Shown: positions 6,568 through 13,489 of the stretch, piece by piece
Position numbering within the stretch: the first letter of the stretch is position 1
Layout: each line of letters opens with the position of its first letter
DNA from: a bacterium
Lineage (GTDB): Bacteria; Cyanobacteriota; Vampirovibrionia; Gastranaerophilales; Gastranaerophilaceae
Length of the DNA stretch: 13,910 nucleotides
Assembly: GCA_004558955.1 (NCBI GenBank)
Contig: SFZC01000047.1
Coordinates: 1 to 13,910 of the forward strand
Direction: 5' to 3'
The notes under the pieces: model-generated
Database searches by the model: none
What the model was told of the DNA's origin: nothing
What the model saw: only the letters and a program-made list of their open reading frames with translations
Translations under genes and position numbers: made by a program

Positions 6568-7833
6568 ATGCTTGATATTAAACTAATTAGAGAAAATCCG
6601 GAAAAAATAAATGAATTGTTAAAAAGAAGAAATCCTGATTTGTCAATTGATGAAGTTATTAAAATTGACGAAGAAAGAAGAAAGGTTCAAACTCAGGCTG
6701 ATGAACTTAGAGCACGCAGAAAAAATGAATCTCAAAAAATCGGTATGATGAAGAAAAATGGCGAAAATACCGATGCAATTCAAGAAGACGTAAGAAAATT
6801 AGGTGATGAAATCAAAGAATTAGAGGAAGTTCAAAACCAATTAGATCAAAAACAAAGAGAGGTTCTTCTTCATATTCCGAACATTCCTGATGAATCTACT
6901 CCGATAGGAAAATCCGAAGATGACAACGTGGTTGTTTCAACGTGGGGTGAACCTACAAAATTTAATTTTGATTTCAAGGCTCATTGGGATATTTGCGAAG
7001 AAAAAGGACTTGTAGATTTTGAACGTGGTGTAAAATTATCTCAATCAAGATTTATTTTGTATCGTGGAAAAGGTGCAAGACTTGAACGTGCAATTATTAA
7101 CTTCTTCCTTGATGAACATACTCAAAACGAAGGTTATGAAGAAATCTTACCTCCGTTTATGGCAAATTCCGCAACAATGACAGGTACAGGTCAACTTCCT
7201 AAGTTTAAAGAAGATATGTACAAATGCGAAAATGAAGATTTGTACTTGATTCCGACAGCAGAAGTTCCTGTTACAAATATTTATTCGGGTGAAATTTTAT
7301 CAGAAGACGAATTGCCTAAATATATGACCGCTTACACTCCATGTTTCAGACGTGAAGCAGGTTCTGCAGGTAAAGATACAAGAGGTTTAATCCGTGTTCA
7401 CCAATTCAATAAAGTTGAAATGGTAAAATACACAACTCCTGAAAATTCACCGATTGAACACGAAAAACTAACGGAAAACGGCGAAAGAATGCTTCAATTA
7501 TTGGGCTTGCCTTATAGACGTGTTTCTTTGTGTACGGCTGATATCGGTTTTTCCGCTAATAAATGTTGGGATTTGGAAGTTTGGATGCCGTCTTACGGAA
7601 CTTATAAAGAAATTTCAAGCTGTTCAAATTACGGAGATTACCAAGCTCGCCGTGCAAATATCAGATATAAAGACAAAGCAACAGGAAAGACAAGATTTGT
7701 TCACACAATTAATGGTTCCGGTTTGGCAGTTGGCAGAACGTTTGCTGCAATTATTGAAAACTTCCAACAAGAAGATGGAACAGTTATTATTCCTGAAGTT
7801 TTGAGAAAATACACAGGATTTGACAGACTATAA
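6568..7833 (+). CDS. serS: Seryl-tRNA synthetase
   Basis: This class II synthetase charges tRNA(Ser) with serine, and tRNA(Sec) where present, in the cytoplasm. The 421 residues match the bacterial length. It starts MLDIKLIRENPEKINELLKRR, then has a long coiled-coil arm (about 30-105, rich in Lys/Glu, KIDEERRKVQTQADELRARR) that grips the long variable arm of tRNA(Ser). Catalytic motifs are complete: TAEVP (230-234), which binds serine; motif 2 with FRREAGSAGKDTRGLIRVHQF (260-280); EISSCSNYGDYQARR (348-362); and motif 3 with GSGLAVGRT (383-391, Arg390). No zinc-type archaeal features are present. The gene is single, with its own promoter and terminator, and diverges from an unknown gene. Confidence 0.97.
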   Translation: MLDIKLIRENPEKINELLKRRNPDLSIDEVIKIDEERRKVQTQADELRARRKNESQKIGMMKKNGENTDAIQEDVRKLGDEIKELEEVQNQLDQKQREVLLHIPNIPDESTPIGKSEDDNVVVSTWGEPTKFNFDFKAHWDICEEKGLVDFERGVKLSQSRFILYRGKGARLERAIINFFLDEHTQNEGYEEILPPFMANSATMTGTGQLPKFKEDMYKCENEDLYLIPTAEVPVTNIYSGEILSEDELPKYMTAYTPCFRREAGSAGKDTRGLIRVHQFNKVEMVKYTTPENSPIEHEKLTENGERMLQLLGLPYRRVSLCTADIGFSANKCWDLEVWMPSYGTYKEISSCSNYGDYQARRANIRYKDKATGKTRFVHTINGSGLAVGRTFAAIIENFQQEDGTVIIPEVLRKYTGFDRL

Positions 7834-7861
7834 TATAGTTTGAAACTGCAAAATATTTTAA

Positions 7862-7910
7862 TAAAAATAGGCTTTGAAAATTCAATTTTCTGAGCCTGTT
7901 TTTATTTTTT
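7862..7910 (+). terminator. Bidirectional terminator between serS and the cyclase gene
   Basis: AAAAATAGGCT pairs with AGCCTGTTTTT around an inner GAAAA/TTTTC stem (7876-7890). It is flanked by A runs on the left and T runs on the right, so it can end serS on the plus strand and the converging cyclase gene on the minus strand. Confidence 0.75.
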
Positions 7911-7941
7911 TAGTTGCGTATAAAATAAATTATTATTGTTA

Positions 7942-9936
7942 TTATTTATTCGGCTTTTCTATTCGTAAAACTTCGTAAATATTCATCTTTTGGGCTTTGC
8001 CTCGAATTTTAACTTCATTAATTTTGATAACATCCGCAACGTCTGAAATGTACGAGTAGGTCGAACTGCTGACAAGCAGGTTAGTTTTATACACTTTGTT
8101 GAAACTTTCAATTCTGCTAGCAAGGTTCACGGTGTCGCCTATTACGGTGTATTCCATGCGGGCTTCTGAGCCGATATTTCCGATAAATACTTCACCGGTA
8201 CAGATTCCGATACCGATTTCAATTTTTGGTTTGCCTTCCATTAACCACTTTTCTCTCAGGTAAGCAACTTTTTGCAACATTTCGTAAGCACAACGAACCG
8301 CATTTACAGGGTGGTTAAGGTCTTGAATAGGTTCACCGAAAATTGCCATAACCGCGTCTCCGATAAATTTGTTAATAACGCCGTTATATTTAGTGATTAT
8401 CGGTTCCATTTCGGTAAAATATTCGTTTAGAATTTTGGTAACGTCTTCAGCGGACATTTTTTCGCTCATACTTGTAAACCCTCTGATATCAGAAAATAAA
8501 ACCGTTACTATTGCACGCTTTCCGCCGAGTTTGAGGTCGTCAATGTTGTTTACGACATTTTTCATAATGTCTTGGGATAAATATTTTCCCATTGCCTGTT
8601 TGATTTTTTCTTTGTTTCTGTTTTCTGTGATAAATTTGAATGAATATCCAAAGACAAAGGTTATAATCTCGGCACCAATCGGGATTACGGGATTTGTGAT
8701 AATTCCGCAAAGTGCAAGAATTATTACAGCAATAAAATATACAAAATTTAGACCGATAATTGATAGCAAGCCTTTGAACACTCTTGTTTTTAAAATTATT
8801 CCAAAGACTAAAATTGAAAGAATTAAAAACGAGAACAAATCAAGTGCTAAAACAAGCAAGCCGTCTTTTTGCAAAAAATCGCCAAAACATAAATTGTCAT
8901 AAGCTGTCGCCTGAACGTCAACTCCGGGGTGTCGTTCGCTAATCGGTGTTTTTACTACATCGGCGGACGGACCTGTGATGTTATCCCCGATAAAGATGGT
9001 TTTATTTTGGAAATTTTCAGGGTCAATTAACGGGTTTTTACTGTTCAAATCGTATAATTCAGGGTGATTTTGCGGGGTAATTCCTTTTTTTAATGCGTAG
9101 TAGGTGTCAAGGATTCTGTAGGCTGAAATTGAACTGTGGGAGTAAGTTATACCCTCAAAGTTTGCATAAAACCAAAGTGGAGTTTTTATCAGCCCTTCTT
9201 TGCTTACGTTTATAGGAATTTTTTGTCCTGTTTTAGGAATAATTATATTATAATTATCTAAAATTATGTTGTTTGTGTTGTTTTCCAAAAGGTAGGTTTT
9301 TAACGCTAAGGACGGGTAAAAATCCTCGCCGATTCTTACAAGGTATTCGGAATTATACACTTGGTGAGTGATTTCGTCTTCTTTAAAATAAACTGAACCT
9401 AAATTGATTTTTTGAGCGGCAAGATATTCCGAAATGTTTTCAATCCCGAAAAATCTTTTAGGATAAATATCTTTGCCTACTATTTTTACGTTTAATTTTT
9501 GGTTATTTTTGAAACTTTCAAAGGTCGGTTTGTTTTGGTCACTGTCTTTTGACGGAGTAAAACCTGTGGTTAAATTGGGCATTTTCTTTAGAAAATCAAG
9601 TTTTTTAACCATTCCTTCGTTTGTCGGGTTGTGTTTTTGGTTGCTTATATCAAGTGCTATACTGTTGTCTTTTGTGTAAGTGTAAAAATAATCCAGCAAA
9701 TCCGCAAGTGTACTTGAAGAATCCCAATTTGTATATTTTTCTGCGGTTCTATCATCAAATGCGATGATAATTGTGTTTTGTGAGGAATTTTTACTATTTG
9801 AAACAAAATTTCTTACCAAAAATCCGTAAACGGGTTTTGTTAAAAATATTGCAGCTATTGTTGAAAAGATCACAGTTAGTATTAAATATATGCAAAACGC
9901 ACCGGCATAAAACCAAAAGTTTTTATATTTTTTCAT
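7942..9936 (-). CDS. CHASE2-domain membrane adenylate cyclase, class III
   Basis: Predicted to make cAMP from ATP in response to a signal sensed outside the membrane. Residues are numbered from the first ATG at 9942. An N-terminal membrane span (about 9-35) precedes an extracytoplasmic CHASE2 domain (about 55-350; IIIAFDDRTAEKY, NKTIFIGDNITG, HPGVDVQATAYDN). Three more spans follow (about 361-436), then a linker (KQAMGKYLSQDIM) and the cyclase domain (about 478-660). Catalytic residues appear complete: metal-binding Asp485 (LFSDIRGFT) and Asp529 (NKFIGDAV), Lys525, Thr599 (EYTVIGDTVN), Asn606 and Arg610. Thr at the adenine-selecting position fits class IIIb adenylate cyclases. The first ATG at 9942 abuts its GGGAG ribosome site, so the ATG at 9936, with 6 nt spacing, is the likelier start. 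CHASE2 cyclases are common in Cyanobacteria. The gene stands alone, divergent from the sugar operon. The ligand is unknown. Confidence 0.93.
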   Translation of the reverse strand: MKKYKNFWFYAGAFCIYLILTVIFSTIAAIFLTKPVYGFLVRNFVSNSKNSSQNTIIIAFDDRTAEKYTNWDSSSTLADLLDYFYTYTKDNSIALDISNQKHNPTNEGMVKKLDFLKKMPNLTTGFTPSKDSDQNKPTFESFKNNQKLNVKIVGKDIYPKRFFGIENISEYLAAQKINLGSVYFKEDEITHQVYNSEYLVRIGEDFYPSLALKTYLLENNTNNIILDNYNIIIPKTGQKIPINVSKEGLIKTPLWFYANFEGITYSHSSISAYRILDTYYALKKGITPQNHPELYDLNSKNPLIDPENFQNKTIFIGDNITGPSADVVKTPISERHPGVDVQATAYDNLCFGDFLQKDGLLVLALDLFSFLILSILVFGIILKTRVFKGLLSIIGLNFVYFIAVIILALCGIITNPVIPIGAEIITFVFGYSFKFITENRNKEKIKQAMGKYLSQDIMKNVVNNIDDLKLGGKRAIVTVLFSDIRGFTSMSEKMSAEDVTKILNEYFTEMEPIITKYNGVINKFIGDAVMAIFGEPIQDLNHPVNAVRCAYEMLQKVAYLREKWLMEGKPKIEIGIGICTGEVFIGNIGSEARMEYTVIGDTVNLASRIESFNKVYKTNLLVSSSTYSYISDVADVIKINEVKIRGKAQKMNIYEVLRIEKPNK

Positions 9937-9948
9937 ACACATCTCCCT
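9937..9948 (-). promoter_or_regulatory. Ribosome site deciding the cyclase start
   Basis: On the minus strand, TAGGGAG runs straight into an ATG at 9942 that cannot be used efficiently for lack of spacing. The next in-frame ATG at 9936 is 6 nt from GGGAG and gives MKKYKNFW. The 6091-6414 gene has an almost identical leader (TAGGGAGATGTG before its ATG). Confidence 0.5.
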
Positions 9949-9965
9949 ACAGGTTATTTATTTTA

Positions 9966-9974
9966 TGATATAAT
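9966..9974 (+). promoter_or_regulatory. Extended -10 promoter of the aldolase-kinase-csaB operon
   Basis: TGA followed by TATAAT (9966-9974) is a consensus extended -10, with a start point near 9981. The -35 region is poor, which is usual for extended -10 promoters. The intergenic region is only about 60 bases, so any cyclase promoter must overlap it; none was clear. The ribosome site AGGGA (9988-9992) is 5 nt from the ATG at 9998. Confidence 0.55.
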
Positions 9975-9997
9975 AAAGTTTAAGAAAAGGGAAGATT

Positions 9998-10603
9998 ATG
10001 AATTTTGATTTAACAAAAAAACTAAAGAAAAACAAAGTATTTCCTATTATCAGAAGTACGGACGAAAAAGACGTTATAGCAAAAGTTAACGCACTACTTG
10101 ACGGCGGACTTGATGTTATGGAAGTTAATGTGGAAGCACCGAGAATTTTCAATGCAATCAGCAAAGTTGCTGACAAAGCGATAATTTGTGCAGGTGGAAT
10201 TATTACTTCTTTGCAGGCTCAGGCAGCGATTGATTCAGGGGCTAAAATAATTTCTTCACCGATTTTTCAACATAATTTGTTGAAAATTTCAAAGGATAAA
10301 CAACTTCCGTTTATTGCGGGAACTTCAACAGCAAATGAGGCTTACCTTGCATGGAAATCAAGAATTCCCGTTGTGAAAATTTATCCGATTACGGCTATGG
10401 GCGGTGTTGAATATATCGAAAATTTGCTCAGACCGATGCCGTTTTTGAATATTATTCCTCAAGGTGATGTTAAGCTACATGAAGTCGCCGATTATTTAAA
10501 AGCAGGTGCGTTGGCCGTCGGTGTTGGCAGAAACTTGACGGGTGTTGACTCTTATTCTGAAATTACAAAACGCACAAAAGAATTATTGGAGCAATTAAAC
10601 TAA
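9998..10603 (+). CDS. KDPG-aldolase-family class I aldolase, divergent
   Basis: Family members cleave 2-keto-3-deoxy-6-phosphogluconate (or the galactonate form) to pyruvate and glyceraldehyde 3-phosphate through a Lys Schiff base. The 201-residue length and fold pattern fit. VFPIIRS opens the barrel, MEVNVEAP carries the general-base Glu42, and VKIYPITAMGG carries the Schiff-base Lys127. Several residues usual in true Eda are changed. The Arg of the LRTE motif is replaced, with VEAPR in its place. GAGT has become CAGG, the SPG loop is SSPIF, and the phosphate-gripping PTGGI is PQGDV. Family and catalytic mechanism are therefore clear, but the substrate and the need for a phosphate group are less so. 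Its stop overlaps the next start by one base (TAATG), so it is translationally coupled to the sugar kinase. Confidence 0.85.
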   Translation: MNFDLTKKLKKNKVFPIIRSTDEKDVIAKVNALLDGGLDVMEVNVEAPRIFNAISKVADKAIICAGGIITSLQAQAAIDSGAKIISSPIFQHNLLKISKDKQLPFIAGTSTANEAYLAWKSRIPVVKIYPITAMGGVEYIENLLRPMPFLNIIPQGDVKLHEVADYLKAGALAVGVGRNLTGVDSYSEITKRTKELLEQLN

Positions 10604-11547
10604 TGTCAGAGAAATCTTTGGATATTATTACTATTGGCGAAAGTTTGATAGAATTATCTTCTAATCAAAAATTGGAAGATGCAGAATGTTTGCACAAATA
10701 TTACGGCGGAGATTCATTGGTGGTCGCAGTTGCTGCAAGTAGGTTAAAATCAAAAGTCGGCTTTATTACATGTCTTGGAAATGACGTTTTTAAACAATTT
10801 TTGGTAAAAAGTTGGGAAAAAGAAGGTTTAGACACCTCTTTTGTTACTTGTACCGAGGATAATAACGGAATTTATTTTGTTGCAAGGGTTGTTGGGGAAG
10901 GCAAAGAGTTTGCTCATTACAGAAAGAAAATTGCACCTGCAAAATTGTCAATAGATAATATTAACGAAGATTATATAAAATCTGCAAAGGTGGTTTATGC
11001 TTCAGGGGTTACGATGTCCTTGTCCATTCAGGCAAGAGAAGCCGTGAAAAAAGCATTTGAGGTTGCCAAAGAAAACGGTGTTTTGACAGCTTACGACCCT
11101 AATTTTTCAAAACTTTTATCCTCAGAAGAAGAGGCAAGAGAATATATTGCGGAAATCTTACCGTTGACGGATATTTTGTTTATCAGTGAAAATAGCGATA
11201 TTCGTACGTTATACGAATTGGAATCTGTTGAACAGGCTATAAAACGTTTGACAGATTACGGAATTGATACAATTATTGTAAAATCAAGCAAGGATAAAGG
11301 ATATTACGTTAATAATAATCAAAGTACGATTTTTGTTCCGTTTTATACCGAAACGACCGTTGATACAACTTCTTCCGGTGATGCGTTTAACGGAGCGTAC
11401 TTGCATTCGGTAACAGAAGGGTATTCACCGTCAGAGTCCGCAAAAATCGCTTCTATTGCGGCAGGTTTGCAGGCTCAAGGTATTGGTGCGATAAAATCTG
11501 TCCCTTATTATGATGAGGTCTTTAAAATTTATAAAAACGGGGTTTAG
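10603..11547 (+). CDS. PfkB-family sugar kinase (possible 2-keto-3-deoxygluconate kinase)
   Basis: A ribokinase/PfkB-fold kinase that would phosphorylate a sugar or sugar acid with ATP. Coupling to a KDPG-type aldolase suggests a 2-keto-3-deoxy acid. Visible signatures: ITIGESLIEL at the N-terminus, the glycine pair YGGDSL (34-39), and the second family signature DTTSSGDAFNGAYL (254-267), with the catalytic base Asp260. It departs from the family in places. The usual Asn after the GG pair is Val (GGDSLVVAV). The KDG-kinase-like DPN lacks the Arg that commonly follows (DPNFSK, 165-170). The anion-hole GAGD reads SSGD. The 314 residues are the normal length. It overlaps the aldolase by one base, and csaB follows after one base. 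It may be a kinase with a changed acceptor or weak activity. Confidence 0.85.
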   Translation: MSEKSLDIITIGESLIELSSNQKLEDAECLHKYYGGDSLVVAVAASRLKSKVGFITCLGNDVFKQFLVKSWEKEGLDTSFVTCTEDNNGIYFVARVVGEGKEFAHYRKKIAPAKLSIDNINEDYIKSAKVVYASGVTMSLSIQAREAVKKAFEVAKENGVLTAYDPNFSKLLSSEEEAREYIAEILPLTDILFISENSDIRTLYELESVEQAIKRLTDYGIDTIIVKSSKDKGYYVNNNQSTIFVPFYTETTVDTTSSGDAFNGAYLHSVTEGYSPSESAKIASIAAGLQAQGIGAIKSVPYYDEVFKIYKNGV

Positions 11548-11548
11548 A

Positions 11549-12568
11549 ATGAAGAAAAAAAGATTTGTTTTGTCAGGGTATTTTGGCTTTAAAAACTTTG
11601 GTGATGAGGCGATTTTGTCCGTTTTGGTTGCAAAATTGCGTGAATACGGACATAAAATTACTGTTATTTCTTCCGATACTAAATATACTAAAAGCAAATT
11701 CCGTTTTGTGAGAAGTGTTTATACTTTTAATATTCGAGATTTAATCGGTGCGATTGCAAAATCTGATTTTGTAATTTCGGGTGGCGGTAGTTTGTTGCAG
11801 GATACTACGAGTTTTAAAAGTTTAATATATTATCTTTTTGTAATTTTTATGGGGTTGATTTTGGGTAAAAAAGTTATAATTTTTGCTCAAGGTATAGGTC
11901 CGATTTCAAATCCTTTTGGAAAATTTTTGACAGGCTTTTTGCTCAAATTTTGTACTTATGTAAGTGTTCGTGATGCAAAAAGTCAGGAACTGTTGAAAAA
12001 ATGGAATGTTAATTCGGAATTGTTGTGCGATCCGATATTTTCAACGGTAATTCCTGAAATTCCGAAGGAAAAACGTGTTGCTGTTCAGTTGAGAAATTGT
12101 GCGATGATGAATGAAGATTTTATCGACAGGCTTGCTCAAAGCGTTGTAACTAACTTTCCTGATTATATGATAGATATTTATTCGTTTCAGGATTTACTTG
12201 ATTTAGAGGTTTGCAAAAAGTTTGAACACGCAGTAAAACTTCTTAATTCTGATGCGAAAACTACGATTTTTTCAGGACTGACTGATGAAGAAACTGTAAA
12301 TAATATTGCGAAATCAGAATTTATGGTGGCTATGCGTTTTCATGCCTTGATTGTCGGCTTGTTGTCAAAGGTTAAGGTGCTTGGAATAAATTATGATATC
12401 AAGGTTGAGAAATTAGCAAAAGAATTCGGGTTCCCGCTTGTCGGTTTAAAAAAATCCTTTACAAATGAATTTTCAACGATCAAAAATCTTGATATGCAAG
12501 CAATAGAACATTTGGTCAAAAATAAAAATTTTGATTGGTCGTCTTTTGAACGTGTAATTAATGGTTAA
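11549..12568 (+). CDS. csaB: CsaB-like polysaccharide pyruvyltransferase
   Basis: CsaB-family enzymes transfer pyruvate from phosphoenolpyruvate to form ketals on sugars of cell-wall-linked polysaccharides, which in many bacteria anchor S-layer-type proteins. Motifs in order: GYFGFKNFGDEAIL (10-23), the nucleotide-like binding start; SGGGSLLQD (77-85); FAQGIGPI (112-119); VSVRDAKS (138-145); and MRFHALIVGLLS (262-273), the signature His region. The ATG at 11549 gives 339 residues, a normal length. An upstream in-frame ATG at 11510 is inside the kinase gene and less likely. The start is one base after the kinase stop, so it belongs to the same operon. No signal peptide is seen; a hydrophobic stretch (about 93-113) is part of the fold or membrane-associated. 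CsaB homologues are widespread in Cyanobacteria. The acceptor is unknown, possibly the glycan built by the operon at 1342-5292. Confidence 0.88.
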   Translation: MKKKRFVLSGYFGFKNFGDEAILSVLVAKLREYGHKITVISSDTKYTKSKFRFVRSVYTFNIRDLIGAIAKSDFVISGGGSLLQDTTSFKSLIYYLFVIFMGLILGKKVIIFAQGIGPISNPFGKFLTGFLLKFCTYVSVRDAKSQELLKKWNVNSELLCDPIFSTVIPEIPKEKRVAVQLRNCAMMNEDFIDRLAQSVVTNFPDYMIDIYSFQDLLDLEVCKKFEHAVKLLNSDAKTTIFSGLTDEETVNNIAKSEFMVAMRFHALIVGLLSKVKVLGINYDIKVEKLAKEFGFPLVGLKKSFTNEFSTIKNLDMQAIEHLVKNKNFDWSSFERVING

Positions 12569-12577
12569 TAGTAAGTT

Positions 12578-13489
12578 ATGAAAATTGAAGATATCAGGAA
12601 TATTTACAAGCAAAATCAGGCTTTTCAAAAAACGTTGCCAACCGAATTGAAGGGCTTTAACTGGGCTGCATTTTTATTGACCTTTATTTGGGGAATCCCG
12701 CATAAGGTTTGGATTACGCTGATTGCAATTCCTTTGATATGGTTTCAGTTGCCTTTTGGTTTAAATTGGATTTTATTGCTTGTGTTTCAACTGTATTGCG
12801 GAATTAGGGGGAATGATTGGGCATATTCCGCAAATAATCATAAATCCGGATATGAGTTTAAACTCTCGCAAATCAAATGGACAATTTTTGCGGTGGTGTT
12901 GAATTTTGCAATTCCTTTAGTTTGTTTGTTTATAATCTTTTTATTTGTTCAAAAGGTTGATTTTCATGAGTTTGCCCAAAATTCGTATTGTGCAGCGGTT
13001 TATCACAAATTGAAAACAAAACCGGTAAGTTTAGTTTCTTTGAAAAGTGATTCACAGATAGCAAAGGAATTTTCCGAGAAATTCCCAAATGCAAAAAGTG
13101 ATAATAATTCCGTGATTTTTTCTGTGCATGGGGTTGATAAGTCGTTGGATTTGTATTCGGTTAATTTTTATAGAACTTCTAAATATTGTAGTCGTTTTGA
13201 GCAAAATTGTACAATACAAAGCGGATTGTTGTTACCCTCAGAACTTTTTGACCAAAGTGGAGAATGTGAGTTCTATTTTGATGACGGGTTTAATATTACC
13301 CCGACAGAACAAACCGCCCCAAGAGTGAAAAAAGGTTATAATATTTTTAATTATTTTATGTTCACGTTATTTTTGTCAGTTTCACGGGTGCAAAGATACA
13401 TGTTTCAGTTCGGATGCACTTTGTCTCTTGTAACAGATACTTTGCCGTTAATAACAAACTTTAAAAGAACGAATCTTACCAGCTTTTAA
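12578..13489 (+). CDS. DUF2628-like membrane protein, 3' end lost at a chimeric join
   Basis: The N-terminal part (about 20-110) resembles the DUF2628 pattern: FNWAAFLLTFIWGIPHKVW, two close membrane spans (about 28-72), CGIRGNDWAYSANN, then a lysine-rich stretch and a third span (about 100-124). The region from 125 to about 252 is extracytoplasmic, with four Cys (138, 204, 211, 230) that may form disulfides. Up to TAPRVKKG (near 13,336) it reads as one protein. The remaining residues (MFTLFLSVSRVQRYMFQFGC onward) are translated from DNA that looks Bacteroidetes-like and codes on the opposite strand, so they are probably not native and the true stop is missing. It follows csaB by 9 bases with no good ribosome site, so it is likely coupled. 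Function unknown. Confidence 0.65.
   Translation: MKIEDIRNIYKQNQAFQKTLPTELKGFNWAAFLLTFIWGIPHKVWITLIAIPLIWFQLPFGLNWILLLVFQLYCGIRGNDWAYSANNHKSGYEFKLSQIKWTIFAVVLNFAIPLVCLFIIFLFVQKVDFHEFAQNSYCAAVYHKLKTKPVSLVSLKSDSQIAKEFSEKFPNAKSDNNSVIFSVHGVDKSLDLYSVNFYRTSKYCSRFEQNCTIQSGLLLPSELFDQSGECEFYFDDGFNITPTEQTAPRVKKGYNIFNYFMFTLFLSVSRVQRYMFQFGCTLSLVTDTLPLITNFKRTNLTSF
13391..13398 (-). promoter_or_regulatory. Bacteroidetes-type -7 promoter box
   Basis: On the minus strand TATCTTTG (13398-13391) matches the Bacteroidetes -7 consensus TAnnTTTG, about 50 bases after the stop of the partial gene at 13448-13910. The -33 TTTG element was not found at the expected distance. It would drive the next gene in the foreign genome, which is not in this window. 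It supports the foreign origin of this end. Confidence 0.45.

Noticed and set aside
7520..7804. 94-codon open frame inside serS
   Set aside because: It is a frame-shifted reading of the conserved catalytic domain of seryl-tRNA synthetase.
8369..8902. 177-codon open frame antisense to the cyclase gene
   Set aside because: It is the complement of conserved cyclase codons; its composition is that of antisense reading and it has no promoter or ribosome site.
11510..11548. Longer start for csaB at 11510
   Set aside because: It would lie within the kinase gene and add 13 residues not typical of the family; MKKKRFVLSGYFGFKNFGDE from 11549 is the normal N-terminus.
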